From NCBI GenBank assembly GCA_037102815.1, contig BTPP01000001.1, positions 4,737,001 to 4,801,000 on the forward strand: a stretch of 64,000 bases of DNA, in the 5' to 3' direction. Shown one piece after another: positions 24,107 through 35,897 of the stretch; the first letter of the stretch is position 1, and every line of letters begins with the position of its first letter. The DNA comes from Neurospora intermedia. Its lineage: Eukaryota; Ascomycota; Sordariomycetes; Sordariales; Sordariaceae. The notes under the pieces are model-generated. The model did not search any database. It had not been told where the DNA came from and worked only from the letters and a program-made list of their open reading frames with translations. Position numbers and translations under genes: made by a program.

Positions 24107-26433
24107 ATGATGGGTCTCCTCTGGTGCGCTGTGATGGCGATGGCCGTTGCGCGGGCCTTTGCGCATCCCAAACAACCTCCCACATACCATCAAGACGATG
24201 TCACCTATCCCGGCTCTGTAACTGTTTTCACTGTTCCTGCCGCTTTCCCAACTTCAGTGTATTCAAGCTACTATGGTGAGAATGACATGATGAATGCCTT
24301 ATCCCGATGACCGAGAGCATTCTCTAACTTTCCTGTCCGCGTCTCAGTCAAGCCTGGTCCAACAAACCAGCCGCAACCCGTCTTATACGATCCTGTTCTG
24401 AATATCACTTTCCCATTTAATCTTACGGACCCAAAGCACGTCCCGGATTCTAACGATGACCCGGTGATCTTTCCTCAGCCCATCGCCAATATCTCAGATG
24501 CTACTGGGGAGGCTATCGCGTCAGCAGCTGTCTCTGAGATTTTGCGAATCTTCGAGAGCAACAACACCGGAGGATCGAATACATGCTCCAAGTGCATTGC
24601 CGCTCTGGCGGTGGGCCAGATGGTAGCAAGATTGGCTCCCACTCGTTTTCCAAGCGGCATGGTGTCGCTATGTCACTCGCTCAAGTTCAGCACATACAGC
24701 AGTTGCGAACTTACATATGGTCCCAACGGTTCCGGCGCCTCGTGGGCACAGATCCTCGCAAAGGCCGATGTAGCGGGACTTGATGGAAAATACATCTGCT
24801 CGTATCTTCACAAGAATGTCTGCGAGTATCCCACTGTGACTTCCGTCAAGGCCGTATTCCCCAAGCCCAAGCCTAAGAAGCCTGCTGAGCCTCGTCGGAG
24901 TGGGAAGAAGGTTAAGGTGTTGCACCTATCAGATCTACATCTTGGTGAGGCGGCCTGCGGAATCATCTTCAGTTTGGCCATTATGCTAACCACCTTTAGA
25001 CCCTCGATACAGCGTCGGATCTGAAGCGAACTGCACATCCTACATGTGCTGTCGATACTCTGAACCACCAGCAAACGGTACGGTCCCCGAGATCTCCGTA
25101 TCGGCTCCTCTTTTCGGTTACTACAAATGCGACTCCCCTTTCTACCTCGCCCTGGCCGCTCTGCAATCCATTAGTCCCTTAACGGGCACTTCCGCGAAGA
25201 ACCCACCCGCCTTCTCACTCTACACAGGAGACTTGATCGCCCATGATGATGAAAACCAGGCGTCGCACGCTTACGTCGAGGCCACCGAAGTAGCCATCTG
25301 GGAGGCTTTCAAGGCCTATATCGGCGGACCTATCTATACTGCTCTAGGGGTACGTTCAACTCGTAACCGTTCAAGTCCGTTCTATGTATACTGAATCTGC
25401 ATGAAACTTACCACCCAATGCCACCTAGAACCACGACACAACCCCAGCCGACTACGAAGCCCCTCACGCCATCGACAACAATTCCACCCTAGGCTCTCAA
25501 TTCTCCTGGAACTACGCCCACGTCTCCTCCCTCTGGGCGCACTACAACTGGCTCCCCTCTTCCGTCGCCCAACAAGCCTCTACCCACTACGCCGCCTACG
25601 CCGTCTCCCCTCCCCACCACCCAAACCTGAAAATAATCACCCTCAACAGCGACCTCTACTACCAGCACAACCCGTTTGCCCTTTTAAATGCCTCCAACCC
25701 CGACTACAGCGGCATGTTTTCTTTCCTGATCACCGAACTCCAAGCCGCCGAAGACGCCGGCCAGCGCGTTTGGATCGTGGCGCACATTCCTACCGGCTGG
25801 GACGGCGGGAGCGCTCTCCCAAATAGTGCAGATTACTTTTACCAGATTGTGGAAAGGTACTCGCCGCATGTGATTGCGAATATCTTCTTTGGGCACTCGC
25901 ACGAGGACCAGTTCACGATATACTACCGTAACAACGGCACGGCGCAAACTAAAGAAGAAGCGCTGGTGACGGGTTGGGTCGGTCCCAGTTTGACACCGTT
26001 GCAGAACTTGAATAGCGGGTATAGGATGTATGAGGTGGACACGGGCAGCTGGGAGGTTATGGAGGCTTTCACGTTCTACAGTGATGTTGGGAGTTATACC
26101 AATCTTTCATCATCCGTTGACCGAGAAGGAGACGGAGGACAAGGAGAAGGACCGGTCTTCGAACTAGAGTACTCAACTCGTTCTACCTATGGGCCGGCGG
26201 TCAACTGGCCGAGCGACGCACCGCTTAATGCCACGTTCTGGCATGGGGTGACGGAGGCGATGGAGCGGAACAGGACGCTTTCTGAGCTGTTTACGCAGTT
26301 TCAGGGCAAGAGTAGCGCCAAGAGTAAGAAATGTGAGACGGAAGAATGCGCTAAAGCAAAAATCTGCTATATGCGCAGTGGGAGTACGGCGCTGGGCAAG
26401 CAGTGCAAGCAAGGGTATGGGAGTGTGCAGTAA
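24107..26433 (+). CDS. Secreted acid sphingomyelinase-like phosphodiesterase
   Basis: Four exons (24107-24275, 24348-24944, 25000-25349, 25429-26433) coding 706 residues. The family hydrolyses sphingomyelin or related phosphodiesters outside the cell or in vacuoles, using two zinc ions. The sequence shows a signal peptide (MMGLLWCAVMAMAVARAFA), a saposin-B-like cysteine region at about 130-215 (CSKCIAALAVGQ and later paired Cys), then a calcineurin-type metallophosphoesterase domain. Metal motifs are visible in order: SDLHLD (about 251-256, spanning intron 2), YTGDLIAHDD, GNHD (about 372-375, spanning intron 3), VAHIPTG and GHSHEDQ. There are many N-glycosylation sequons, as expected for a secreted protein, and a Cys-rich C-terminus. 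The substrate in fungi is not established. The first of two tandem ATGs was taken. Confidence 0.94.
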
Positions 26434-27235
26434 GGCAGTTCCGGCTCTTTGTGGTGCGGCTGGTAGCTAGAATGTTGTTTTTGGGGGAAGCAAGGTAATA
26501 AATAGGAGGCAGAACGAGTGATCTGAAAACGGGAAACAGAAGTCATTGGGTGTTTGTAAGGGGGTGAAGCCAACGGTGAAGTACGAGTATGGTCGTTCAT
26601 TCTTGGCATCACAGTTGGTTTGTTTACTTACCCCTGATGTTCGCCCCACTCATATCCAGCAAGCCAGCCACGCTGAGGCACAACAGCTACCTAGGTTTGC
26701 CGAAGAATGGAATATCGCACAAGCATGGCAGCGATGAACAGCGTGGATCGACTTAGTCGAAGTGGTTGTAATTTAAGACATTGATGAATACACAGGGATC
26801 CTGTCAAAAGTAGGCTGAAAAGGAAACACAAGTCTATCATTTGATCATGAGCATAAAAACAGAGAGGTATAAGGAAACAGAATGCCGCAACCAAGCCCAA
26901 AAGCCGCTGCTCCCAAACTTTGAACCCTTCCAAGCATAACTTCATTCACCAGGTTCCTTCGTGTCCAGCATTCACCAGCAGAAAGCCTTCCTTCGATGCA
27001 CACGTTCAGGTTGATCCCCCATTTCACACAGCCAGTGTCAACTAAAAAGAGAATCGCCACGCCTTTCCAGTTCCAGTACCACCCCATCACAGAAGTCCTT
27101 TTGATATCCGCCAGTTTTGAGCTTTTGTACACCGGTAAGAATACACCCTTATGGAAGTTGTACACTGAGTTTCGATTATCAGCAGTCAAGCCAACGATGC
27201 GTTGTTTGTACCTGATTGTAGGATGATGTCGTTGA
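26434..27235. other. Convergent 3' intergenic region
   Basis: About 0.8 kb between two convergent stop codons. It probably carries both polyadenylation sites. No gene supported; the minus-strand frame extending to 27324 is antisense shadow of the glycogenin last exon. Confidence 0.6.
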
Positions 27236-28572
27236 TTACGTCTGAAGGACATCTCTCTCCTCCTCCGTCGGAAGCACAGGCGTCTCATGAGTCGGGAAGT
27301 CTTCCCCCTTCTCAAAAGCCACACCTGGTCCCTGATAGCTCGGTGGGGCGGTGGTCACGCTTGGCTGCGTCGGCAGCGGGCTCGGGGTCTTTTTCTCGGT
27401 AGTCGTCAGCGGCACGTCCCCTCCCTCTTCGTCAATCGTCAAGATTCTGCGTACCGAGTTCGTTCCGGTTGTGTTCGCTCTCAAGGGCTTAGGACTAAGC
27501 ACCGACGGGTACTGGGTAACATAAGTTGGCGATCTTGCATCTTCGGACCCAAAGGGAAGTGCGCGAGCCGGGATCTCTTTACCCGCTGTCCCAATTGCCA
27601 ATCCACCAAAAGCAGGACGCTCACCGAGCTTCTGCAACGTTTCTTGCTGGTGTATCGCCAGCTTCTCAAGCTGGACTGCGGGATTCTGCAATCATCATTT
27701 CTGTTAGCCAAACCACAAGGGTGCTAGAGGCTGCTGGATATTAGCAACTTCTTATGCATGCATGTATACATACCCATTCGGATTGCGCTGGTACGCCGGC
27801 GGCAGCAGGGAACTGCCGCTCATTCTCACCTCTCGAGGATCTCGGTCCTTGGATGGGCGCGGGGGTGACAGGAAGACTTGGACGGTCATCCTCAGTCGGG
27901 AAGTCAGTCACCCTAGAGCTCTTCCTAGATCTGCTCTGTGCACGACCAGGACTGGTTGGTCTCGACGTGGCCGCTGCTGAGCCCTTGCTTCCGGAGCGGC
28001 GGTGCTTCTGCAAAGCGTCGACATAGCGGTTGATTTCGGGTACATCATCCCACGCATTTCCTCTAGTTGTGAAAGAGGTCCAGGGGTTAGCACTTGCGGG
28101 GGTTGTCGGGGTGACAGCCTCGCTCTTCGGTTCAAGGGTGGGCGATGCTGTAGCTGACGCCGCAGCGGACGGCGTCGCAGTTGACGCACCCGAGAGCTTT
28201 CCCTGCTCAGGAGGTGGTTCCGGGAAAACCCTAGTGGGTTCGGGTGCTTGTTTCTCCCAGGGGAAGATTGGGGCGGGCTTTTGAGTAGGCGCCGCCTCGG
28301 GCACCTTGTACCACATATCTTTGGGCGGACTGGGATACCGCGCAGGTGGGACGAACTGTTGAGTGTTGGAAGACATCGTATAGTGCGTCTGTGGGAAGTT
28401 GGCAGCTTCTGGCTTGGAGCCAGCCGGAGGAGAGTGTCTTGAAGCATCCCAAGATGCTCCGTGACTGGTGTAGGTGCTATGGGTATTCTGGCTCTGCGTA
28501 TGGTGGCTCTGCGTCTGGTGGCTCTGCGTCTTATGGCTCTGGCTGGGAGGGAGCTGGAAAGAAACGTTGCGC

Positions 28573-28603
<31 letters not shown>

Positions 28604-29743
28604 CACCCTTTACGAACTTCTGGACAACGTCGGTAGTCTTGTTCGACTAATGAGTTAAGTCAGTATATCGTTGATTGAAAGATGGATCGTCTGGGAAACA
28701 GTTCGGACACTCACGTTGCCGCGGTAGTGGCGATCATAAACAGCCCACCATCTACCGATCATCTCGTCGTAGGTGCTGCTCCCGGTGGTCTGGGTGCGAC
28801 CCTGAACCCACGGTTTCTCTGAGCCAATGAAGTGAAGCAAATTGATGCTCGATTGAAAGTGCTTGTAGGCCGGGATGTACTGGTAGTGGGCGGAGGGCGT
28901 GACATTGTAGGTGAAGCTGAGGCGGTTATAGGTGTTCCTGAAATGCATGTTCAAGAGACCCTGATCGGCACCGTCAAAAGAGATTCCCCTCTCGGCCATA
29001 GCCAACATGGCGTAGTAATCACCCATGTTGGGAGACAAGACCATGACACCAGTGTTGAACAGGTCGGGCCAACCGATATCGGGAGCGGCGGAGAAGGCGT
29101 GAGGAAGGTCGAACAGTTCATCGGGAGCTCTGTAAGCAACAACGTCGGCATCGATATAGACGATCTTGCGGAACTGAGTCTGCTTCCAGAGGTTGATCTT
29201 GGTGAAGGCCGAGTGCAGGTCAGGGCGGTTCATGAGGAACAGGTTAGCCGGTCGGTCATTTTGAATGGTCTCGACGGGAATGACATAGTCGTAAACGGTC
29301 TTGTCGGGAGTTAGCCATGCGTTTTGCTTGGAGATTGAAGTCGGACTGTGGTGGACAGGCTTACTTGGAGCTGTTCCACAACCTCGTTGGAGATATTTTC
29401 GGGGGTGATCAAGATAGCGAGCTTCTTGTGGGTGCCGGAATCACGCAGCGAGTGCGCAAGAACCAGAGCACCGGGGAGGTATGCGTCATTCAAGAGAAGC
29501 TATTCGAAAGGGACATGTCAGCTGTTGCGATTTTTCGCGGAGAGTGTCTAAGTCTGGGTTGCGGCAGGCGTACTACAGGCAGATACTGCCATTGGACAAT
29601 GCAACAGTTCATAGAACTACCAAGTGCCGCCAGCCTTATGACACAGACAATGCGCGGGGGAGGGGGAAAGAAGAGAAGAATGGAATCACAGAGAGGAGTA
29701 GACTTACACTAGCATAAACATCCTCTCCTTTGGTGATCGCCAT
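27236..29743 (-). CDS. Glycogenin, self-glucosylating initiator of glycogen
   Basis: Five exons (29743-29708, 29499-29365, 29299-28715, 28646-27774, 27685-27236) coding 692 residues. Glycogenin (GT8 family) transfers glucose from UDP-glucose to its own tyrosine and primes glycogen synthase. The GT8 domain fills about residues 1-255: GEDVYASLLLNDAYLPGAL at the nucleotide-binding start, the DXD metal site in KIVYIDADVVAYRAPDELF, NTGVMVLSPN, DQGLLNMHF and the closing LLHFIGSEKPW. The C-terminal 430 residues are low-complexity, with a poly-Gln run and SH/TQ repeats, but contain NAWDDVPEINRYVDALQ, which resembles the glycogen-synthase-binding helix. The acceptor of exon 3 (CAAG before the codons for TVYDYV) was chosen because it restores the conserved QLxTVYDYVIPV block. 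A TATA-like box lies about 175 bases upstream. Confidence 0.95.
28490..28546 (-). repeat. 15-bp tandem repeats in glycogenin exon 4
   Basis: Three full and one partial 15-base units of the type GGCTCTGCGTMTGGT on the plus strand. Read on the coding strand they give SHxTQ repeats. They preserve frame because the unit is a multiple of three. Confidence 0.85.
28573..28603 (-). repeat. CAA microsatellite coding poly-Gln in glycogenin
   Basis: About ten near-perfect trinucleotide units (TTG on the plus strand, CAA in the message) encode a run of about nine Gln right after the KFVKGE block. Confidence 0.9.
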
Positions 29744-29917
29744 CTTGACAATCACAAAATTCGAGTTGCGGCCGTTGGACTTTGAGGGCGGAAAATGGCC
29801 AAGAAGGAAAGATAGCAAATATTCAAAAGTCTGCTTGGTGCTTGCTTGGTACTTGCTGACGCTTGAGAAGAGGAAGAGAAGGAGCAATCACACAAATGTG
29901 GAGCGCACGCCAGGCGG

Positions 29918-29925
29918 TTTTATAA
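29918..29925 (-). promoter_or_regulatory. TATA-like box upstream of glycogenin
   Basis: TTATAAAA on the minus strand, about 175 bases before the chosen ATG of glycogenin. Its position is plausible for a fungal TATA element; its function is inferred. Confidence 0.45.
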
Positions 29926-31732
29926 GTAAATGAACTTTGGCGACAAGCCTGTGATTCGGACGGAAGATATCAGAATACTAGTGTACAAGCAGTGGACAGT
30001 CAATCGAAGGAGGCTGCAGTGTGGCAAGGTCAAGAAGTTGCAAGGTTAATCTGGGATGGCCGAGATGGTCGAAGAGGTAGGTGGGAGTAAGGCACAGACG
30101 AAGGAGCCCCAAGCATGAAGATCTGACGACTGGGAGCTTGGATTCCACCTCCATCTCGTCTGGCTGGCCCGGTGGAAAGGCGGGAAGTGGAAGGGAAGCG
30201 CTGGGACGAGAAACTGAAGCAGGTACGTACACAGTGCATTGCGCACCCGATGCCATCATCAGGCGGGGCAACATTGCTGCGAGGGGTAAGTAGCTTGCCC
30301 AGCTACGCTGCGCAGACCTGGACCCTTTTCGGTGCCTCCAGTCCCTCGGGTTAGGCTGCCCCGGTCACAGTGCGCATTGTGATTGAGGATCAGAAGTGGA
30401 CTCTTCGGCAACTGAACGAAGAGATGACTGGAGTCCCGTCACTGTTGCAAGGGTCTTCTCCTTGGGCCTCTTCCTTTCTTTCTTCTTCCAACCACCCGGA
30501 CGAGGACCTTGATACCACCTCCGCCTCTCTTCCTCCCCCTGGCTTGTGATAGCGCAATGGCATTCCCTCGGTCGCTTCAACGCCATTGCATCCTGCTGCG
30601 GCCCCAATTGCATCCCAGTCGCAGCGCGAGGGTTCCATTCAGAGCGGGCACATTATTCCGGCGACATTTGAATGGAACAACGGCCGATTGTCGATGAAGA
30701 TGGTCCGGGCTGTAAACCTTTGGGCAAAAAAAAAACGACCGCTCGGCTATGACTCCCCATTGATACTATCATATCTATCTTCGAGAGCTCCCGATGCTCC
30801 GACAGGCTGTGGACCCTGAGCCTCACGGCATCAATGCATGTTGACCTGTGGCCCAAAGCATCAAGGGCAACACAACGACCTCCCATCTCGATATGGGCAG
30901 TCGTCAGCTCCTCCGTGAACAAGCATGACAGGCCGCGGTTGGGCATCCTCGATGATAGGAAGAACACAGTTTGACACAATTGGATGCCAAGAGCCGTTGT
31001 GAATGTCTCGCTGCTGGTGATACATGGCGTTTGCATCCAGCATCTCTTGAAAGGGAATTGGCTTGCATTATGCAGTATTACCCCATGGATAGTCCTACAA
31101 ATTAAAGGTCTTCGCCCTTATTGATCAAATAACTTTCTTCATCACCATGAACACCTTCAGCATCTTGGAGTGCCACTTTCAGACCGTATCCGTCCTTCCA
31201 CTGCCACTCACAGCCTAGCTTGCCCAGTGCCTAGTGAGGCGAAAACCGTCAAGCTGCGAGCCTGCCTGATACCGCCCACTCACCACCTTCTTTTTTTTAT
31301 GATATATTATACAGTGAGATACCGACACTCTTCGTCGTTACACGGGTCAAACAGATTGACAGGACGTCGATAACAGTTCTACCGTTTTGCCTCCACTCGA
31401 TAAAGGTCGACCATCGCTGACACTTAATTTGCCCTACGGTGTCGTACCAGGCGTACATAAGCTACCCCGCATCAATTCACATCTGATCCATCCCCGCACC
31501 ACCTCGCCTAGCCAGGGCTCTTGTTGTGCCTGCCTAGCTCTCCCCGCAGCAGTTGTCATGATTGGGCACGACCCGTCAAGTGTCAACTCTTTAAGCAACC
31601 AATGGGCAGAATTCTGCTTTCGAAGGCGAAGTACAGTACAACCTTAACTCGGCGATCCGTTTCTAAGTTCCTTATAGGAAAACAGGCATAGTCTGTAGGT
31701 AAGTACGAAGTATACCACAATATCTTTGCCCG

Positions 31733-31786
31733 CTAGAAATCGTATGCAAGGCGGTGGTTTTGAATGTCTCCATTCTCCAGCGCCCT
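31733..31786 (+). repeat. Diverged direct repeat, copy A
   Basis: A 54-base segment, from CTAGAAAT to CCAGCGCCCT, that recurs about 265 bases downstream with substitutions that are mostly transitions. Upstream of both copies a related AGTCTRTARG start is also shared, so the duplicated unit is probably longer. Confidence 0.65.
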
Positions 31787-31997
31787 ATGTGAGAGAAAAA
31801 GAAAAAAGATGGTGGGAAAAGAGAGAGCTCCATAGAAATCAAATGTAGAGTACATAGGTAGTCCGGGGGGATGGTGGCACTTCTCTCCACTCCTTTTAGC
31901 TGGCATTGAATGTACCGCAAAGATACCGCAAAGACTCAGGCCATCCCTGGAAACCAGGTATAGTCTATAAGCATACTTACTGCGACATTCATGCTCT

Positions 31998-32050
31998 CCA
32001 GAAATTGTATGCAAGATGATGATTTGAACATTCACACCCTCCAGCGCCCT
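31998..32050 (+). repeat. Diverged direct repeat, copy B
   Basis: Partner of the segment at 31733-31786. Shared cores are GTATGCAAG and CTCCAGCGCCCT. Where copy A has GGCGGTGG copy B has GATGATGA, i.e. C-to-T and G-to-A changes, with one single-base indel. Confidence 0.65.
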
Positions 32051-32964
32051 TGAAAAGATAGATCGAATTTACCGTGTTCCGGGGTCGCGATACGTCTCCT
32101 CACCCTTTTTCCCGGGTTTACATGCACATATTCGGGCAGTAAGTATACTTGCAGATTATATCTGATGGTTTTCCTTGGAACCTAAAAACGGACGGCCCGA
32201 GTTTATACGATAGGGTTGCACTCAAGGGACCTCAGATACTTACTGTGGTATGTATGTAGACGGGACAGCTTGCCTTCCAAGTAGGAACAGGTCTCTCAGT
32301 CCTATCTACTCATGCCCGATTCTTCCCTCGACGAGCTCCCATCTCAATGGTAGGTTACAATCAACAATCTGACTGACACCGCTGGGACTTGTAGCATTAG
32401 ATCCGAGCCTTACGAGGAAGAATAGTAGCCTAACCCGAAGCTTTCCCCCTGATCCAGAACGAGGAGAAGCTCTAGAACATTGACCAACTCACTCTGCATG
32501 TCCAATTACAACGACAGCCTTTTTTTTTTTTTTTATGAAATACGAATGAGATTATATCGTCTTCATTTTCTTTGCAAACAGCTCGTGTCGATATGGCTGA
32601 GCCATCTTACTCGCAGCACAGTTTTCGTCTCTTTCGATTCCAGTTCGCAACAGAGGCATCCAACAGGCCGACGAGTCATGGCTCTTCACTAACAATCAAC
32701 AACGGTTCGCGAGGAGAGGGAAACAAAGATGACGGCGGATCACATTGTGGTTATTCAAGGACACTTGGCAGCAGTTGCGAAGGTACCAGAGGCGAGTAGA
32801 TGGTATTTAGACAAGCAGTCATACATGATAACCCATTACATCTCAGAACATATATGTCAATGATCGTTAAAGTAGCCCAACGTGAGCATCGTTACGCTCT
32901 AGGTTGCTAAAACAACAAATAGCTGTGCCCAAGCTCACCTTTACACACAAGACAAACCAAACAC

Positions 32965-34464
32965 CTACAAGTCCTTTTTGTAAGCATGCTCCGGCTTATG
33001 CGTAGTCTCGTAATCAACATGGACATACGCCCTCTCCACATCCGGCAAGCTCTCCAGCTTCATCTGTAACTCCTCCGCGACATCATGCGTCTCCATCAGG
33101 CTTGCATCCGGGTCCATGACCACATCGACCTCCGCAATCAGCCTCGGGCCCGAGTGGTATGCCCTCACCGTATCGATCTGCTTGATCAAAGGCGAGTGCG
33201 TAACGCACACATAGGTAATCAGTTGCTGGATCTCGACGCTAGCCGTAACGCCCACCAACAACAAGAACTCGGTGAAGGCGGTGCGCAGCCAGATGGCCGT
33301 GATAATCACGCTCAAGAAAATGGCGCCTGCCGGGTCGAGCCACCACACCAGCTTGGCGCCGCCGACCGAGGTGAGGATACCAAAGCCGTTGACGAGCAGA
33401 TCGTTGCGATGATCCTGCCAGAGGATGCGCACCTGGCTGTACTTGTCTTTCAGCGACCAGGTGTACAAAAAGAGCGAGAACTTGGTGGCGAAGGCGACGC
33501 ACACGGCGATAACCGAGGGCAGATGAAAATCCTTGGTACCCGCCTCCTTGTCGTGCTTCGCCAGGTCCTGCGCGCTGAAAGCAATGAGCACGACCGAGAC
33601 GGCCGTCATGATGAAGCAGAAGGTGATGTTGCCAACCGTCTCGAGCCGGGCCTTGCCCGAAGGGAAACGAGCAGGGTCAACCCGTTTCACGGCCCGGTTG
33701 GTCAGGATCAAAGTCACGTTGCTGAGCGGGTCGAAGATGGCGTCCGCCATGGTGGTGAAGAGCGAAAGCGAGCCCGAAGAAATGGCTGCGTAGAGTTGGA
33801 GCACCGTCAGAATGACGTTGGCGACCAGCGAGCCCCAGACTGCAATCTGGAACTTCAGGTGATCATCTCCCTGCTCCTGGCGCGCCTCGGCGACATGCTC
33901 TTCCACGCTCTTCAGCATGCGCTCGATGGTCTCGTTCTGGGCCTCGTAGAAGCCCCGGACGCGGCGGGCTTGCAAAGCAGAGCGGCCGATGGGCGGTTTC
34001 CACTTTGACCCATGTCCGTGTCCCTTGGAGCTGGGCCCGGACTTCAAAGCCTCACCCATGCCCGTGCCGGCAGCGCCCGCGGAATCGGATTCGGACCGAG
34101 CGGCATCGCGCTTCCTAGACGTGTTTGCCTTGATGGCTGCTAGCTCCGAGGGGGTCTTGTATCGCTGCGATAGTCCGTAGGGATCGTGCTCGGCGCTGAC
34201 GAGCGGGAGGCGACCGGTTCGCTGGCTCTCCACTTCGACGTCGCGGTGCCTGGTTACGCCGTGATCGTCTCCATCCGTAGCTTCACATCCGGTACTACTG
34301 GCTGCTGCTTCAGACCCGCCCATCTGATGCTGATGATTATGGTGATGGTGGTGGTGTCGATGATGGGAATGTGTATGCGGGAGCGATATCGAGCTTGCCG
34401 ACTGAGATTGGGTTCTGAAGGCGTGCGGGTGATGCGAAATGCTGTGTGAGAGATCGGGCTCCAT
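32965..34464 (-). CDS. Cation diffusion facilitator, manganese type
   Basis: Intronless gene, 499 residues, ATG at 34464. CDF transporters exchange divalent metal for protons. The Mn-type signature DxxxD is present twice: DAIFD (241-245) in transmembrane helix 2 and DHRND (351-355) in helix 5. That points to Mn2+ rather than Zn2+, whose CDFs carry HxxxD. About six hydrophobic helices lie between 205 and 405, followed by a cytosolic C-terminal domain with VDVVMDPDASLMETHDVAEE and VERAYVHVDYE, usual for the family. The N-terminal 200 residues are a long soluble extension with a His-rich patch at 30-47 (HTHSHHRHHHHHHNHQHQ) and a second short His/Gly patch near 148-152, both possible metal-binding regions. 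The compartment (Golgi, vacuole or mitochondrion) cannot be read from the sequence. Confidence 0.93.
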   Translation of the reverse strand: MEPDLSHSISHHPHAFRTQSQSASSISLPHTHSHHRHHHHHHNHQHQMGGSEAAASSTGCEATDGDDHGVTRHRDVEVESQRTGRLPLVSAEHDPYGLSQRYKTPSELAAIKANTSRKRDAARSESDSAGAAGTGMGEALKSGPSSKGHGHGSKWKPPIGRSALQARRVRGFYEAQNETIERMLKSVEEHVAEARQEQGDDHLKFQIAVWGSLVANVILTVLQLYAAISSGSLSLFTTMADAIFDPLSNVTLILTNRAVKRVDPARFPSGKARLETVGNITFCFIMTAVSVVLIAFSAQDLAKHDKEAGTKDFHLPSVIAVCVAFATKFSLFLYTWSLKDKYSQVRILWQDHRNDLLVNGFGILTSVGGAKLVWWLDPAGAIFLSVIITAIWLRTAFTEFLLLVGVTASVEIQQLITYVCVTHSPLIKQIDTVRAYHSGPRLIAEVDVVMDPDASLMETHDVAEELQMKLESLPDVERAYVHVDYETTHKPEHAYKKDL

Positions 34465-35897
34465 GGTGAAGGTTAAGGTGCCGTCTCAACCAGATCGCGA
34501 CCTACTGAACTAGAAAAAGGTTTCGATTGGTACGTGGGGTGTTGGTGGGAGGACGTAGGACGCGCGGTATTTACAAGTGAAGAGCAATGAATTGCAAAGG
34601 ATGCATGGGGTAACATATACCTCTAGGATAAAGGGCTGAACCTCCAAAGGTCGTATGAGACGGCGGTCAATCTATACCCGTAAGTGGATAGGAGGCCACA
34701 AGTCTTGTTGAGCTTGCCAAGTCGCGGAAGTGGAAGTCGCGCTGATTTCTCAGCGATTTCTCAAGGGAAGTTTCCTTTGTCGACATGGATCCAGTAGAGG
34801 TAAGTAATTCTTGTTGGTTACAGGGGAGGCGGGGCCCTGCCTTGGGGGCTGAGTCCATTGGAAAGTCGCCGGCCGATCAACAATTGACCGATAAGAGGTT
34901 GGTTGGGCGAGGCCTCCCGGAAAAGTAAACAAAGAAAGCCGGTTGTGTCGATTGATCACAACAACCAACGGGGGGTAGATTAGTAAGGTAGTGAATCGCT
35001 CTGTTGGATGGCGCTCAAGACGCGATCGGAAGCGAAGACAAGTTCTCCTGAACCATTCGTTTCCACACGTTGCATCTTCCATACCTGATTCCTGTGTACG
35101 TATTCGTCCACTCGCGTTGCCCTGCATGCGAGCAACATTTCCATGTCAGAGGGGCATCGGCATGCGGTCTGCCTAGACAACGGGGCTGCCCCGGGGGGTC
35201 AGATAGCCGGTACGCCGTCATGGTGTTTTCTTGTGTTTCCGTATCGGGTTGGTCAATTCGACACTTTCGGCTGGTTGCCCTCCTGCTGGAAGGGTGGGTG
35301 CCAGATCCTACGACATCGCAGTTGATGGGAAAGCGTAGATGCAAATCTGTGTGTGAGAGAATGGGCTTGGAGTCTGGAAAAGAGGGTCGTCATCTTAATG
35401 GATGATCTGATAACGGTTATGGTGGACATCATCAGGGTTCAGGGCAGTAACCAAGAAGCGACCACCCACACCGGAGTGGACAGCAACTCGAACTGCCAAG
35501 GTCGGATTCGAAAGGATCGCAAAAGGGGAGACAAAGGGGAAAGTCAAAATGGGCTCTAAACATACTTATAGAGCTGATACTCAAGCTGAATGGCAAGCCC
35601 AGTTCAAACTCGGGGTTAATCGGAAGGGTTACGACCTGTTTCAAGATCTTCAAGCCGAGGCGATCCCGATGTTATGTAGCTGGCTGGCGGGGTGTACACT
35701 AGAAGTGCCCGATGTTGTGCTTGTAACAACGGGCCAAGAGCACTTCTCCAACACCACAAAATGGACCATCTGTCATCGCGAGTTGTAGGATAGATAAAGT
35801 AGATGATTCTAACCAACTTGATGCTATGTAGTTCCCAGGAGCATAAAGTCAAGCAGTCCATATTGTCTTTGTCCTATATACTCTTACAAGCTCCATT
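34465..35897. other. Intergenic region upstream of the CDF gene
   Basis: About 1.4 kb holding the CDF promoter and the 3' side of the next minus-strand gene. Small overlapping frames only. No RNA gene recognised. Confidence 0.6.

Larger units (their letters stand above)
29744..32964. other. Intergenic region with diverged direct repeat
   Basis: About 3.2 kb upstream of glycogenin and downstream of the CDF transporter. No gene is supported. Short frames overlap on both strands and lack domains. It contains a pair of diverged direct repeats (31733-31786 and 31998-32050) and a T15 tract near 32520. The glycogenin promoter lies in its first few hundred bases. Confidence 0.55.

Noticed and set aside
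33085-34008. 307-residue open frame on the plus strand
   Set aside because: It is the antisense shadow of the CDF transporter gene; its composition (His, Arg, Asp, Gln) reflects complementary codons and it has no domain.
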